A stretch of 64,000 nucleotides of DNA, from contig CAVQUX010000033.1 in the NCBI GenBank assembly GCA_963716925.1, positions 496,001 through 560,000 of the forward strand, in the 5' to 3' direction. The translations under genes were made by a program, and so were the position numbers. This document shows, one piece after another, positions 33,891 to 42,078 of this stretch. Numbering within the stretch: position 1 is the first letter of the stretch; the number at the start of each line of letters is the position of its first letter. The notes below the pieces were generated by a model, which worked only from the letters and a program-made list of their open reading frames with translations, was not told the origin of the DNA and did no database searches. Source of the stretch: DAISKN01 sp963716925. GTDB lineage: Bacteria > Acidobacteriota > Vicinamibacteria > Marinacidobacterales > SMYC01.

Positions 33891-34353
33891 CTTCGCGAGA
33901 CAGCCCCCCCCCGTTCGGGCGGACCGAGCTCGCCGTCTTTTTGGGAAGGCGCTCCTGTACAGTGTCCGTGACGCGCGACTGCGCCGGAGGACCCGGCACG
34001 GGCTGAAGGGCCAGGATCTGTTCGTGGAGCTGGCGCAGAGTGTCTTCGAGAGAGCGACGCTCTTCTCGCCACGTCTCGTCCTTCTCTCGCAGCACGTCCT
34101 CCAGGTCGATCTGGCTTCGTTCGAGCTCCCCGTATTCTCGTTCGCGCTCTCTTTCGAGACCGGAAGCGCGTTGGAGCTCTTCAGCGAGCCGCTCCTCGAC
34201 GATATCCCAGTTCTCCCGGAGAGTGGCCAGACGATGGCGATAGGAGGTGACGATTCGCTCGGTTCGGCGACCCCAAACGAGCCAGCCGGCGAGAACTCCC
34301 AGGAGCGCCGCGACGGACAAGCACATCCAGATCTCGGCGAGAGAATGGGTCAT
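33877..34353 (-). CDS. Membrane-anchored coiled-coil protein
   Basis: 158 residues. One N-terminal helix (EIWMCLSVAALLGVLAGWLVW), then a long heptad-type coiled coil (residues 35-120, rich in Glu, Arg and Leu), and a disordered Pro/Ser tail. Such single-pass coiled-coil proteins often act as scaffolds of envelope complexes (as FtsL-like or LapA-like proteins), but no family motif is visible. ATG 34353 overlaps the stop of the upstream small membrane protein (ATGA). Confidence 0.55.
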   Translation of the reverse strand: MTHSLAEIWMCLSVAALLGVLAGWLVWGRRTERIVTSYRHRLATLRENWDIVEERLAEELQRASGLEREREREYGELERSQIDLEDVLREKDETWREERRSLEDTLRQLHEQILALQPVPGPPAQSRVTDTVQERLPKKTASSVRPNGGGLSREGGSR

Positions 34354-34592
34354 GCAATACCCCCCGTGGCGGGACGGATCTCGCTCGAGAATGGGCTCGG
34401 TTCCGCCACTTCCCTCCTGTGGTCCAGCTGGCCATGCAGCTTTTCCTGCAACCGAGAGACGTGATACCGCTCGCATAGGACAGCGAGGAAGGTGACCAGC
34501 ATCGCGAGGGCAAGAAAAACGAGGAGTTCGTACGCGTACGCCGGAGAAGCCTGCGCCTGCGGGTGACCTGGCTCGACGCTTGCGCCGTACAT
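34350..34592 (-). CDS. Small single-pass membrane protein coupled to the coiled-coil gene
   Basis: 80 residues with one hydrophobic helix (ELLVFLALAMLVTFLAVLCE, about residues 22-41) and a charged C-terminal part. No family recognised. The four-base overlap with the coiled-coil gene at 33877 implies that the two proteins are made in proportion and probably act together at the inner membrane. ATG 34592 (MYGASVEPGHP). Confidence 0.5.
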   Translation of the reverse strand: MYGASVEPGHPQAQASPAYAYELLVFLALAMLVTFLAVLCERYHVSRLQEKLHGQLDHRREVAEPSPFSSEIRPATGGIA

Positions 34593-34921
34593 GCGATTCG
34601 ATATTCCTAACCTTCGCTTTGAACGCTAGTTGGAGCGATTCAGGCGCTCCTCGACTCGGATCTTCCGTTTAACTGTTCAGTGACCCCGTGCGTCCCGAGG
34701 CGTTCGAGGTGGGGAGGCTCCGTTCCCAACCACGGTTCTCGGCGTCGCCCTCTCCCAAACTTCGGCCGCGTCGAGCTCACTCACCCGAATCGCTCCGAGA
34801 TGGATTATCCGCCGGGTTTTTCGAGCCAGCCATACGGTGTTTTCTGTACGTGGTATCGGCGCTGCCGCCCGGAGGATCGCCGCGGTTGGGAATGCCGTGT
34901 TAACCTCCCCGGCGGGAAACC
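34593..34921. other. 329-bp intergenic region, no gene recognised
   Basis: Lies between divergent genes. I see a short hairpin (GGAGCG-ATTCAGG-CGCTCC, 34632-34650) and no convincing promoter, small gene or RNA. Open frames here have no ribosome-binding sites and no recognisable products. Confidence 0.4.
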
Positions 34922-35827
34922 GTGAGAATCCTTCGCCGCGCTCGAGTGCTCGCTCTGCTGATTGCGTTCCCGGCATCCGGCATGCCGTTGCAGCGGCCGC
35001 ACCTCCTGACCTCGGCCGACCTCGCGTCGTTCGAGTCGCCCGAGCCCGACCACCGCATCCCCTACGGCGACGACCCGCTGCAGTTCGGAGAGCTCCGGCT
35101 CCCCGAGGGACCGGGATCGCATCCGGTCGCGATCCTCATTCACGGCGGATGCTGGCTCTCGGAGTACGACATCACCCATCTCCGGAAGCTCGCGGCGGCA
35201 ATCACCGGAACGGGGGTCGCCACGTGGGCGCTCGAGTACCGGAGGGTCGGAAACCCTGGCGGCGGCTGGCCCGCAACGTTCCAGGACATCGCGCGAGGCG
35301 CGGATCACCTGCGGGTCCTCGCCAAGACCTATCCGCTGGACCTGGACCGCGTCCTCGCCGTCGGCCACTCCGCGGGAGGCCACCTCGCGCTCTGGCTCGC
35401 AGCGCGCAAGAAGCTCACCGACCGCGAGCCGTTCCGGGCCGAAAAGCCCGTCTTCCCCGGTGCCGTCCTCGGTCTCGCCCCCGCGCCCGATCTCGCCTAT
35501 CTCTACGAGCAGGCGGTCTGCGACAGCGTCATCGACAAGCTTCTCGGCGGCTCGCCCGACTCACAGCCCGATCGTTACGCCATGGGCTCACCCATGAGCC
35601 TCGTCCCCCTCGGGGTGCCGCAGATCCTCATCCTCGGCCGATACGACGACAACTGGACCCCGGTGGGACGTCGCTACTTCGATAAGGCGAAAGCGGCGGG
35701 CGACGACGTGCGCATCCTCGAAGCGCCCGAGTCCGGCCACTTCGAGATGATCTACCCCCGCTCCTCGACCTGGCCGCTCGTGAGAGACGCGATGCAGGAG
35801 CTTCTGAAGCGTCTAGAGCGTCGATAG
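34922..35827 (+). CDS. Exported alpha/beta hydrolase, esterase/arylformamidase-like
   Basis: 301 residues from GTG 34922. A signal peptide (RRARVLALLIAFPASGMP) precedes an alpha/beta hydrolase domain of the BD-FAE/HSL-like type: oxyanion motif ILIHGGCWLSEYD, nucleophile elbow VGHSAGGHLALWLA, acid GRYDDNWTPVG and catalytic His in ESGHFEMIYP. The HGGxW motif is shared with kynurenine formamidase, but the signal peptide argues against a role in the cytosolic kynurenine operon at 15-18 kb. Likely a periplasmic esterase. The 3' end carries an 18-base sequence repeated at the end of lhr. Confidence 0.85.
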   Translation: MRILRRARVLALLIAFPASGMPLQRPHLLTSADLASFESPEPDHRIPYGDDPLQFGELRLPEGPGSHPVAILIHGGCWLSEYDITHLRKLAAAITGTGVATWALEYRRVGNPGGGWPATFQDIARGADHLRVLAKTYPLDLDRVLAVGHSAGGHLALWLAARKKLTDREPFRAEKPVFPGAVLGLAPAPDLAYLYEQAVCDSVIDKLLGGSPDSQPDRYAMGSPMSLVPLGVPQILILGRYDDNWTPVGRRYFDKAKAAGDDVRILEAPESGHFEMIYPRSSTWPLVRDAMQELLKRLERR

Positions 35828-35830
35828 CAC
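35813..35830. repeat. 18-bp direct repeat, left copy
   Basis: CTAGAGCGTCGATAGCAC, identical to 37312-37329. The right copy is the 3' end of lhr (encoding its last residues VLSTL and TAG on the minus strand). The left copy spans the 3' end of the alpha/beta hydrolase gene and its stop codon (35825-35827). On the minus strand the left copy also ends a frame, SGYLGVQFVLSTL and stop, that resembles lhr. Confidence 0.75.
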
Positions 35831-35905
35831 GAACTGCACTCCGAGGTAGCCCGAGCCGCCATCATCTCCACGAAACCGTCCCCGCAGGCAATGTCCAAAG
35901 TGCCC
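35813..35905 (-). pseudogene. Possible remnant of an lhr-like 3' end
   Basis: On the minus strand the frame LRGRFRGDDGGSGYLGVQFV, ending LSTL and stop, resembles the Lhr C-terminal element GGRFVSGYLGEQFALPE followed directly by the final VLSTL of Lhr. Over CTCGGG-TACCTCGGAG-GCAGTTCG-GCT, 27 of 30 bases match lhr at 37527-37556. If genuine, it is a partial copy with the intervening 60 codons deleted. Alternatively it is the end of an unrelated gene that converged on the same words; the 18-base identity makes that less likely. Confidence 0.35.
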
Positions 35906-36091
35906 GACGCGCGGTCTAACGGATGGAGCGGACGTTGCCTTCTTTGCCGCTGTCATCGTGGCAGTATGAAGCCTAACCGGCTTCGGTCAGTTCAGTGCCG
36001 CAGCCATGGGGCTGGCCACGCCGCTCATTCCGAGTGGTTGGAGCGACCGGAAGAACGCCACACATAAGAGAAGGTCGCAGGGGACTCATAC

Positions 36092-36250
36092 ATGAGAAAC
36101 CGTTCGTTTCTCGCAGTGTCAGTTGGGTGCCTTCCGCTCTGCTTTCTCGCGCAGACCAGTTTCTCCCGCGTCACTCTTGGTGCGCAATCCGCTCCCCTGA
36201 CCGAGCGCCGACGTCGCGCAATCTACCTCACCAGACACACTCAAGGTCGT
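36092..36250 (+). other. Signal-peptide-encoding fragment out of frame with the metallo-hydrolase
   Basis: ATG 36092 has a GGGGA ribosome-binding site and opens a signal peptide (RSFLAVSVGCLPLCFLAQTS, then FSRVTLGAQSAP). About 35 codons later the coding signal moves to another frame (PDTLKVVVLGSGMGPRVN) that begins after a TGA at about 36198. The two parts together look like one exported protein broken by a single indel between about 36195 and 36245. Confidence 0.5.
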
Positions 36251-36251
36251 C

Positions 36252-37058
36252 GTGCTTGGCAGCGGAATGGGACCACGGGTCAACCTGCAGCAATTCGGGG
36301 CAAGCACGCTGGTCGAGGCGGGAAGCGTACGCCTGCTTTTCGACTGTGGCCGAGGCGCCACTATTCGCATGACCCAGGCTGGGGTCCCTGTCGGGTCGGT
36401 CAGCAGGTTGTTCCTGACACATCTGCATTCCGACCACGTGATCCAGATTCCAGACCTGCTCCTGACCGGATGGGCCGGCGGTGGGCGCACGATTCCGCTG
36501 GAGATCTGGGGACCCGAAGGCACGCTCGACATGATGGATCACCTTCAGCAGGCTTTCGGGTTCGACATTCACATGCGCCGCGACGTGGACGAAAAGCGCC
36601 CTGCGGAGGGCATCAAGGTGGTCAGCCATGACATCAAAGAAGGCGTGGTCCTGGACGAACAGGGTGTGAGGGTGACCGCGTTTCTGGTCGATCACGGTCT
36701 CCTGAAGCCAGCGTTCGGCTACCGGGTCGACTATCGTGGCCGTTCGGTCGTGTTGTCAGGAGATACGCGCGTCTCCGAGAACCTGATCCGGTTTGCCCAG
36801 GGTGTTGACGTCCTCGTTCATGAGGTTGTCGACCCGGAGACCAACCGCGAAGGAGAACGGCGCCACACCACGCCCGAACAGGCGGGCCAACTTTTCACCC
36901 GCGTGAAGCCTCGACTGGCCGTCTACTCGCATGCGCCCAACACCGAAAGCGTGATCACTCAAACGCGAAAGACGTATGCGGGTCCACTCCTGGGGCCCGA
37001 AGACCTGTTGACGATCGAGATTGGAGAGACGATCGACGTTCGCCATTTCGCGCGGTGA
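36252..37058 (+). CDS. Metallo-beta-lactamase-fold hydrolase (probable frameshift at N-terminus)
   Basis: 268 residues from GTG 36252. Metal-binding motif THLHSDHVIQ (about residue 58) and the downstream ligands SGDTRVSEN, VHEVV and YSHAPN belong to the RNase Z/arylsulfatase-like branch of the superfamily. This start cuts into the first beta strand (KVVVLGSG), and a signal peptide with its own ribosome-binding site lies just upstream in another frame (36092), so the native protein was probably exported and about 320 residues long. Codon choice is less GC-biased than in neighbours, suggesting transfer. Substrate unknown. Confidence 0.7.
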   Translation: MLGSGMGPRVNLQQFGASTLVEAGSVRLLFDCGRGATIRMTQAGVPVGSVSRLFLTHLHSDHVIQIPDLLLTGWAGGGRTIPLEIWGPEGTLDMMDHLQQAFGFDIHMRRDVDEKRPAEGIKVVSHDIKEGVVLDEQGVRVTAFLVDHGLLKPAFGYRVDYRGRSVVLSGDTRVSENLIRFAQGVDVLVHEVVDPETNREGERRHTTPEQAGQLFTRVKPRLAVYSHAPNTESVITQTRKTYAGPLLGPEDLLTIEIGETIDVRHFAR

Positions 37059-37311
37059 CTGTTTCACTGCGTCGAATGCGAGGCGACCCAAAAAACTGCT
37101 TGCAGCCGACGACGGCCGCCGCGATCATGAGGCCGTTGTTGGCTGAAACCCAGGCGTTGGATCGGTGCCAGAATGAACAGGAGCTTGCAAACGAAGTGTT
37201 GCGCGGAGGCTCCTGCTATTGTCTTCCGGTAGATCAACCCCGAGTTTTGCGACAGGGGCCAACTGCGCAGGCGTGACTCCGCCTCTCCGGGGGGTGCGGC
37301 TGGAGTGTGGG

Positions 37312-37329
37312 CTAGAGCGTCGATAGCAC
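37312..37329. repeat. 18-bp direct repeat, right copy (end of lhr)
   Basis: CTAGAGCGTCGATAGCAC, identical to 35813-35830, forming the last six codons of lhr. The 1.5-kb segment between copies holds the less GC-biased metallo-hydrolase gene and little else, as expected of a small integrated segment that duplicated its target. Confidence 0.7.
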
Positions 37330-40300
37330 CGAGTCGGGCTCCTCCGCCGGGACTCCGTCCACGAGCCGCAGGGTCTGACTCGAGAGCGTCCCGAGGCGCT
37401 CACCCGGAAGCACGAATCCGGTGAGATTGACGGGATCGGCGGCCGAGACCTCGAGCGTCTCCCCCGCGCGCTCCTCGCGGCGAAGCGCTCGAAGGAGCTC
37501 GACGGCTTCCGGAAGCGCGAACTGCTCTCCGAGGTAACCCGAGACGAATCGTCCGCCGCGGATCTCCCCCCTCGCTTCGAGCCTTCGATAGGCGTGCAGC
37601 AGATCGCGCCACGGCGGCGCGAGCGACTCCCGCGCCAGGAGGTCCCGGAACACGACGCCCCATCGGGCGAGCAGCTGCCTCGCGAAGCGCTCGGTCGCGT
37701 CTTCGACCACGCGCGCATCCCTCGCGAGGAGCGACCACCTTCCCCGCGAAGCTCGGTGCCGTTCGCGGGTCATGAGGGAACGAAGGGCCCCGAAGCCGTC
37801 GGCGGTCACGTCGCCGTGGCCCACGAGCTCCCGCAGCGCCGCCTCCACGTCCTCAACCGACCTCTCGCTGTGCCTCACGATCTCCGAAAGGAACGAAGCT
37901 CCGCGGCGGTCCAGGACCGAACGCACGTCCAGTCCGCTTCGGGAAAGGACCTCTTCCTGCCCGTCGTCCGTCTCGCGGAGGGCGACGAGCCAGTCGAGGT
38001 CCTCGCGGAAGAAAAGGGCCACGGGAACGACGCGGTTCACGCGGCTCGAGGTCGCCTTCGAAAGCCTCCCCCAGGCGACCTCGCCGGAGAAGCAGAGCTG
38101 ATCGAGGTACTCCGGCCGGTAGTCGGTGAGCCGCGCGGGGAGAACGTGGCTCTCCCAGGCCGCCGCCGGGACCTCGTAGCCCTGAAGCTGGTAGACCAGG
38201 CGCGCGAGCCCCTCGACTCCGTGGAGCCGGGAGCTAGAAGCGACGTGCTGCCAGCGGAGGAGAAACCGCATGAAGTCCGCGGTCGAGACGGGCTCGATCT
38301 CGCGCCTCAGCCGGCCGAGCGTGAGACGGTGGATCCGGGCGAGAAGCCGCCGCTGGCACCACTCGATCTCGTCCACCGCGTCCCCGGTGAAGCGGCCGCG
38401 GAGGACCTGACCCTCGGCCTCGAGTCTCAAGAGCGCCGACTGAACCAGCCCGTCGCGCAGTCCGAGCTTCTCGACGAAGAAACTCGGCCGGCGCGGTCCC
38501 GTCGAATCGAGCCATCCGCGAACGATTGCGGTCGCGGCCTCTTCCGCGCTCTCGACGCTCACTCCGGAGACCGGCGCGAGTGCGGAGGCGACCTCTCCTT
38601 CCGGAAATGCCTTCTCGACGAGCGCCCTTCGCTCCGCCGAGAGCCAGAAGACCGACTCCCCCAGGCGAAAGCGCGCCGCCCTCCGGTCGCGCGAGAGATC
38701 CTCGAACCAGGACGCCCACTCCGCGGTCTCCGGAGACAGCACCAGAGTGAGGAGCGCGTCGTGGAGCTCGTCAGCGCTCCGGACCAGGGGCCAGGACTCT
38801 TCCTCGACGAGGCGAATCGCCGCGGGATCGAGGCGCCCGAGCTCGCTCGCGTCCCCGGCGTCCATCGTGCGCCGCAGCGCAACCGCCCGCGCGCGCCGCT
38901 CTTCGAGGGGCGCGTCGTCGAGAAAAGCGTAAGGGTTGGCGTTCACGATCTCGTGGGAAAAGGGCGAAGGCACGACGCTCTCCTTCACCAGACATCGGAT
39001 TTCCCCGCTCTCGACGCTTTCGAGGATCGATTTCAATCCATCGAGATCCATCGCCTCGTGGAGGCAGTCGGAAATCGTTTCCTTCACCAGCGGGTGGTCG
39101 GGAATCCGGACGGGCCCCGCGAGGTTCTCGGCGCAGGCCGCCTGGTCGGGAAAGACCGCGGCGAGGAGATCGTCCGCCCGCATCCTCTGGATGGGCGGCG
39201 GCACTTTCTTTCCGCCCCGGAAGCGGGGAATGGCGAGGGAGCGGCAGAGGTTCCAGCGCCAGCGCGCGGTGAACATCGGCGCCGCTAGAAGCGCCTGCGT
39301 GAGGACCGGCTCGACGGTTTCCGTTTTCACGAAGGCGGAAACGATCTCGAGAGGAAAGGCGTGCTGTTCGCTCAGCGAAACGATGATCCCGTTGTCGGTC
39401 GCCGCCGCCTGGAGCTCGAGGTTGAACGAGCGGCAGAAGCGCTTGCGGAGCGCGAGGCCCCAGGCGCGGTTGATGCGAGAGCCGAACGGGGAGTGGACGA
39501 CGAGCTGCATTCCGCCCGACTCGTCGAAGAAGCGCTCGATGACCACCGTCGTGAACGAGGGAACGGCGCCGAGGGCGCGCTCGCCCGCCTCGACGTACTC
39601 GACGAGCTGGGAAGCCCCGCGGGGACAGAGACCCGCGCCCTCCGTCAGGCCGCGGAGCCGCGCCTCGAGGGTCTCGCCCGAAGCGAGGGCCGCCCGTTCC
39701 CGAAGCTCGGATACCTCGCGCGAAAGCTCGATGGTCCGACCAGGGGCCTCTCCCCGCCAGAATGGAACCGAGGGCGGCGCGCCCTTCGCATCTTCCACCC
39801 GCACCCTTCCCGACTCCACGCGGCGGATTCGCCAGGAGTGGGTGCCCAGGAGAAAGACGTCGCCGGCGAGGCTCTCGACGGCGAAATCCTCGTCGAGCGT
39901 GCCCACGATCTTCTCCTCCGGCTCGGCCACCACGAAGTACGCCGCGTTCTCGGGAATCGCGCCTCCGGAGGTGATGGCGGTGAGCCGCGCGTTTCTTCTT
40001 CCGCGCAGCCGTCCGTTCACCCGATCGCGGTGAACGTAGGCGGCGCTCCGTCCACGCGAAGAGGCGATGCCCTCGGAGAGCATGACGACGACGTCCTCGA
40101 AATCGGAGCGGGAGAGGTTGCGGTAGGGGTAGGCGCGGCGAAACGCCTGGTACAGATCATCCTCCCCCCAGTCGTCCGCCGCGACCGCGGCCACGATCTG
40201 CTGAGCCAGCACGTCGAGGGGGGATTCCGGAATCTCGAGGGCGTCGAGCTCCCCTTTGCGGATTCCGCGAACGAGCGCCGCGCACTCCACGAGCTCGTCG

Positions 40301-41427
40301 CGGGTGGTCGCGAAGAGCACCCCCTTGGGGGTCGCGGAAAGAAAATGGCCCGAGCGGCCCACGCGCTGCAGGAGAACCGCGAGGGAGCGCGGAGTTCCGA
40401 TCTGGCAGACGAGGTCGATGGTTCCGACGTCGATCCCGAGCTCGAGAGAGGCGGTGGCGACGACCGCCTTGATGACTCCGCGCTTGAGCTCGTCCTCGGC
40501 CCGGAGCCGCAGCCCGCGGGAAAGGCTCCCGTGATGGGCGAGGATCGCCTTCTCCCCCAGCCTTTCCTCGAGATGGTGGGCGACGCGCTCCGAGAGCCTC
40601 CGGGTGTTGACGAAGACCAGCGTCGTTTTGTGGGAGGTGATGAGCGCCGCGAGACGGTCGTAGATCTCGGCCCACATCTCGTTGGTGGCCACGGCTCCGA
40701 GCTCGTCTCCCGGGACCACGACGGATAGCTCCATGTCCCGGCGGTGTCCGACCTGGACGATATCCGCCTCGGGGCTGAGGAAGCGCGCGACCTCCTCGAC
40801 CGGTTTCACCGTGGCGGAAAGGCCGATTCGCTGCGGCCGCTTTCCTCCGGCCTCGGTCACCAGACGATCGAGCCTTTCGAGCGAGAGCGCGAGGTGGGCC
40901 CCGCGCTTGTCGTCCGCGAGCGCGTGGACTTCGTCCACGATCACCGTGTCGACGCTGCGCAGGAGCTCCCGGCTCTTCGCGGCGGTGAGGACGATGAAGA
41001 GCGACTCCGGAGTCGTGACCAGGATGTGCGGCGCCGAGCGGAGCATTTTCTGTCTCTCGGAGGCGGGCGTGTCCCCGGTCCGGACCGCGGTTCGGATCTC
41101 GGCAAGCGGGATACCCCGGTTTTCCGAGAGCTCGCGGATCCCCGCGAGGGGAACGTCGAGGTTCTTGTGGATGTCGGTGCTGAGCGCCCGGAGGGGCGAG
41201 ACGTAGACGACTCGCACGGATTGCGGGAGCTCGCCCTCGCTCGCATTCTTCACGAGGCCATCGATGGCGAGAAGGAACGCGGCGAGGGTCTTCCCCGAGC
41301 CGGTCGGAGCCGAGATCAGGACGTCGCGGCCGGAGGCGATGAGGGGCCAGCCCTGGAGCTGCGGTTCGGTCGCGCGCCCGAAGCGCGTCTCGAACCACTC
41401 GGCGACCAGGGGGTGGAAGAGCGTCAC
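37312..41427 (-). CDS. lhr: Long Lhr-type ATP-dependent DNA/RNA helicase
   Basis: 1371 residues: Lhr-Core (about 1-870) plus C-terminal domain (870-1371), close to the long form found in actinobacteria and proteobacteria. Motif I SAPTGSGKTLAAFL (about 40), motif II VIVDEVHALADDKRG, motif III LSATVKPVEE, motif VI LLQRVGRSGHFLS. The ARWRWNLCRSLAIPRFRGGKKVP segment belongs to the core WH/beta-barrel junction, and RFVSGYLGEQFALPEAVELL to the C-terminal domain. The enzyme is a 3'-5' translocase induced by DNA damage in some species. GTG 41427 has a TAGAAT box nine bases upstream and no ribosome-binding site. No RecJ-like or ligase partner lies beside it. Confidence 0.93.
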   Translation of the reverse strand: MTLFHPLVAEWFETRFGRATEPQLQGWPLIASGRDVLISAPTGSGKTLAAFLLAIDGLVKNASEGELPQSVRVVYVSPLRALSTDIHKNLDVPLAGIRELSENRGIPLAEIRTAVRTGDTPASERQKMLRSAPHILVTTPESLFIVLTAAKSRELLRSVDTVIVDEVHALADDKRGAHLALSLERLDRLVTEAGGKRPQRIGLSATVKPVEEVARFLSPEADIVQVGHRRDMELSVVVPGDELGAVATNEMWAEIYDRLAALITSHKTTLVFVNTRRLSERVAHHLEERLGEKAILAHHGSLSRGLRLRAEDELKRGVIKAVVATASLELGIDVGTIDLVCQIGTPRSLAVLLQRVGRSGHFLSATPKGVLFATTRDELVECAALVRGIRKGELDALEIPESPLDVLAQQIVAAVAADDWGEDDLYQAFRRAYPYRNLSRSDFEDVVVMLSEGIASSRGRSAAYVHRDRVNGRLRGRRNARLTAITSGGAIPENAAYFVVAEPEEKIVGTLDEDFAVESLAGDVFLLGTHSWRIRRVESGRVRVEDAKGAPPSVPFWRGEAPGRTIELSREVSELRERAALASGETLEARLRGLTEGAGLCPRGASQLVEYVEAGERALGAVPSFTTVVIERFFDESGGMQLVVHSPFGSRINRAWGLALRKRFCRSFNLELQAAATDNGIIVSLSEQHAFPLEIVSAFVKTETVEPVLTQALLAAPMFTARWRWNLCRSLAIPRFRGGKKVPPPIQRMRADDLLAAVFPDQAACAENLAGPVRIPDHPLVKETISDCLHEAMDLDGLKSILESVESGEIRCLVKESVVPSPFSHEIVNANPYAFLDDAPLEERRARAVALRRTMDAGDASELGRLDPAAIRLVEEESWPLVRSADELHDALLTLVLSPETAEWASWFEDLSRDRRAARFRLGESVFWLSAERRALVEKAFPEGEVASALAPVSGVSVESAEEAATAIVRGWLDSTGPRRPSFFVEKLGLRDGLVQSALLRLEAEGQVLRGRFTGDAVDEIEWCQRRLLARIHRLTLGRLRREIEPVSTADFMRFLLRWQHVASSSRLHGVEGLARLVYQLQGYEVPAAAWESHVLPARLTDYRPEYLDQLCFSGEVAWGRLSKATSSRVNRVVPVALFFREDLDWLVALRETDDGQEEVLSRSGLDVRSVLDRRGASFLSEIVRHSERSVEDVEAALRELVGHGDVTADGFGALRSLMTRERHRASRGRWSLLARDARVVEDATERFARQLLARWGVVFRDLLARESLAPPWRDLLHAYRRLEARGEIRGGRFVSGYLGEQFALPEAVELLRALRREERAGETLEVSAADPVNLTGFVLPGERLGTLSSQTLRLVDGVPAEEPDSVLSTL

Positions 41428-41436
41428 GGCGCGTCC

Positions 41437-41442
41437 ATTCTA
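41437..41442 (-). promoter_or_regulatory. -10 element for leaderless lhr
   Basis: TAGAAT on the minus strand, nine bases (GGACGCGCC) before GTG 41427, no Shine-Dalgarno sequence. It lies a few bases from the stop of the barrel gene at 41449. Confidence 0.5.
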
Positions 41443-41448
41443 CGTCGG

Positions 41449-42078
41449 TCAGAACGCGACGAAGAACCCGGCGGTGGCGCTTCCCTGGGTAAGGAAGTCG
41501 GCCTCGATCTGGGCCAGGCAGCCTCCGGGAAGCGAACAGAGAAAGCCGCCGGACGTCTGGAGGAACGTCGGCCAGACACGTCCCTCGAAACGGAATCCCC
41601 ATCGCCGGGATACGTACGTCTTGACCCCGAGTCCCGATCCGATGGAGAATCGCCATTCGCTACCCACGTCCTCGACCTTCGGGTCGAACCGCGTCGCGCC
41701 CACGGTCAGCGCGAAGTACGGGCGGAGTCGACCCTCCCCGAACTCGACGGCGCCCCCGAGGTGGTAGTACTCGACGGCGAGACCCACCCGGACGTGGCGT
41801 GGAAAGAACAGATCGCTGCTCTGGAAGTCGAGAGTGGTGTCCTGCCGGCCGTACAGCGCCTGGATGGTGGCGTCAGGACGAACGCGCCAGTCGACGATGA
41901 CTCCGTAGGTCACGTCGGGCTCGATCTCGAGACGACCCGGCTGTGACTGGACGTTCCCTCCGAACTGGATTCCGCCGAAAGGCGAGATCTCGAGCCTCCG
42001 ATCCTGCGCGCCGGCGATTCCCGGAATGGCGAGGAGGCAACAGATTGCGAGATACTTGGGCGCACTGGAGTGCTTCAT
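41449..42078 (-). CDS. Small outer-membrane beta-barrel protein
   Basis: 209 residues from ATG 42078. Signal peptide SAPKYLAICCLLAIPGIAGA, cleaved before QDRRLEISPF. The mature part has eight to ten amphipathic strands (SPFGGIQFGGNV, YGVIVDWRVRPDATIQALYG, VRVGLAVEYYHLGGAVEFG, LRPYFALTVGATRFD, WGFRFEGRVWPTFL) and ends GSATAGFFVAF with a terminal Phe, the BAM insertion signal. It resembles OmpA/OmpW-like eight-stranded barrels. The start codon shares one base with the divergent TTG at 42078. Confidence 0.75.
   Translation of the reverse strand: MKHSSAPKYLAICCLLAIPGIAGAQDRRLEISPFGGIQFGGNVQSQPGRLEIEPDVTYGVIVDWRVRPDATIQALYGRQDTTLDFQSSDLFFPRHVRVGLAVEYYHLGGAVEFGEGRLRPYFALTVGATRFDPKVEDVGSEWRFSIGSGLGVKTYVSRRWGFRFEGRVWPTFLQTSGGFLCSLPGGCLAQIEADFLTQGSATAGFFVAF

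Noticed and set aside
34632..34650. Hairpin GGAGCG-CGCTCC as a terminator
   Set aside because: Only six base pairs, no T-run, and it lies upstream of two divergent genes rather than after one.
34922..35827. Assignment of the alpha/beta hydrolase as kynurenine formamidase for the kyn operon
   Set aside because: It has the HGGxW and GHSAGG motifs of formamidases, but also a signal peptide and a location 17 kb away; a periplasmic esterase is likelier.
37055..37276. 73-codon open frame after the metallo-hydrolase
   Set aside because: Starts inside the previous gene, no ribosome-binding site and no recognisable product; treated as intergenic.
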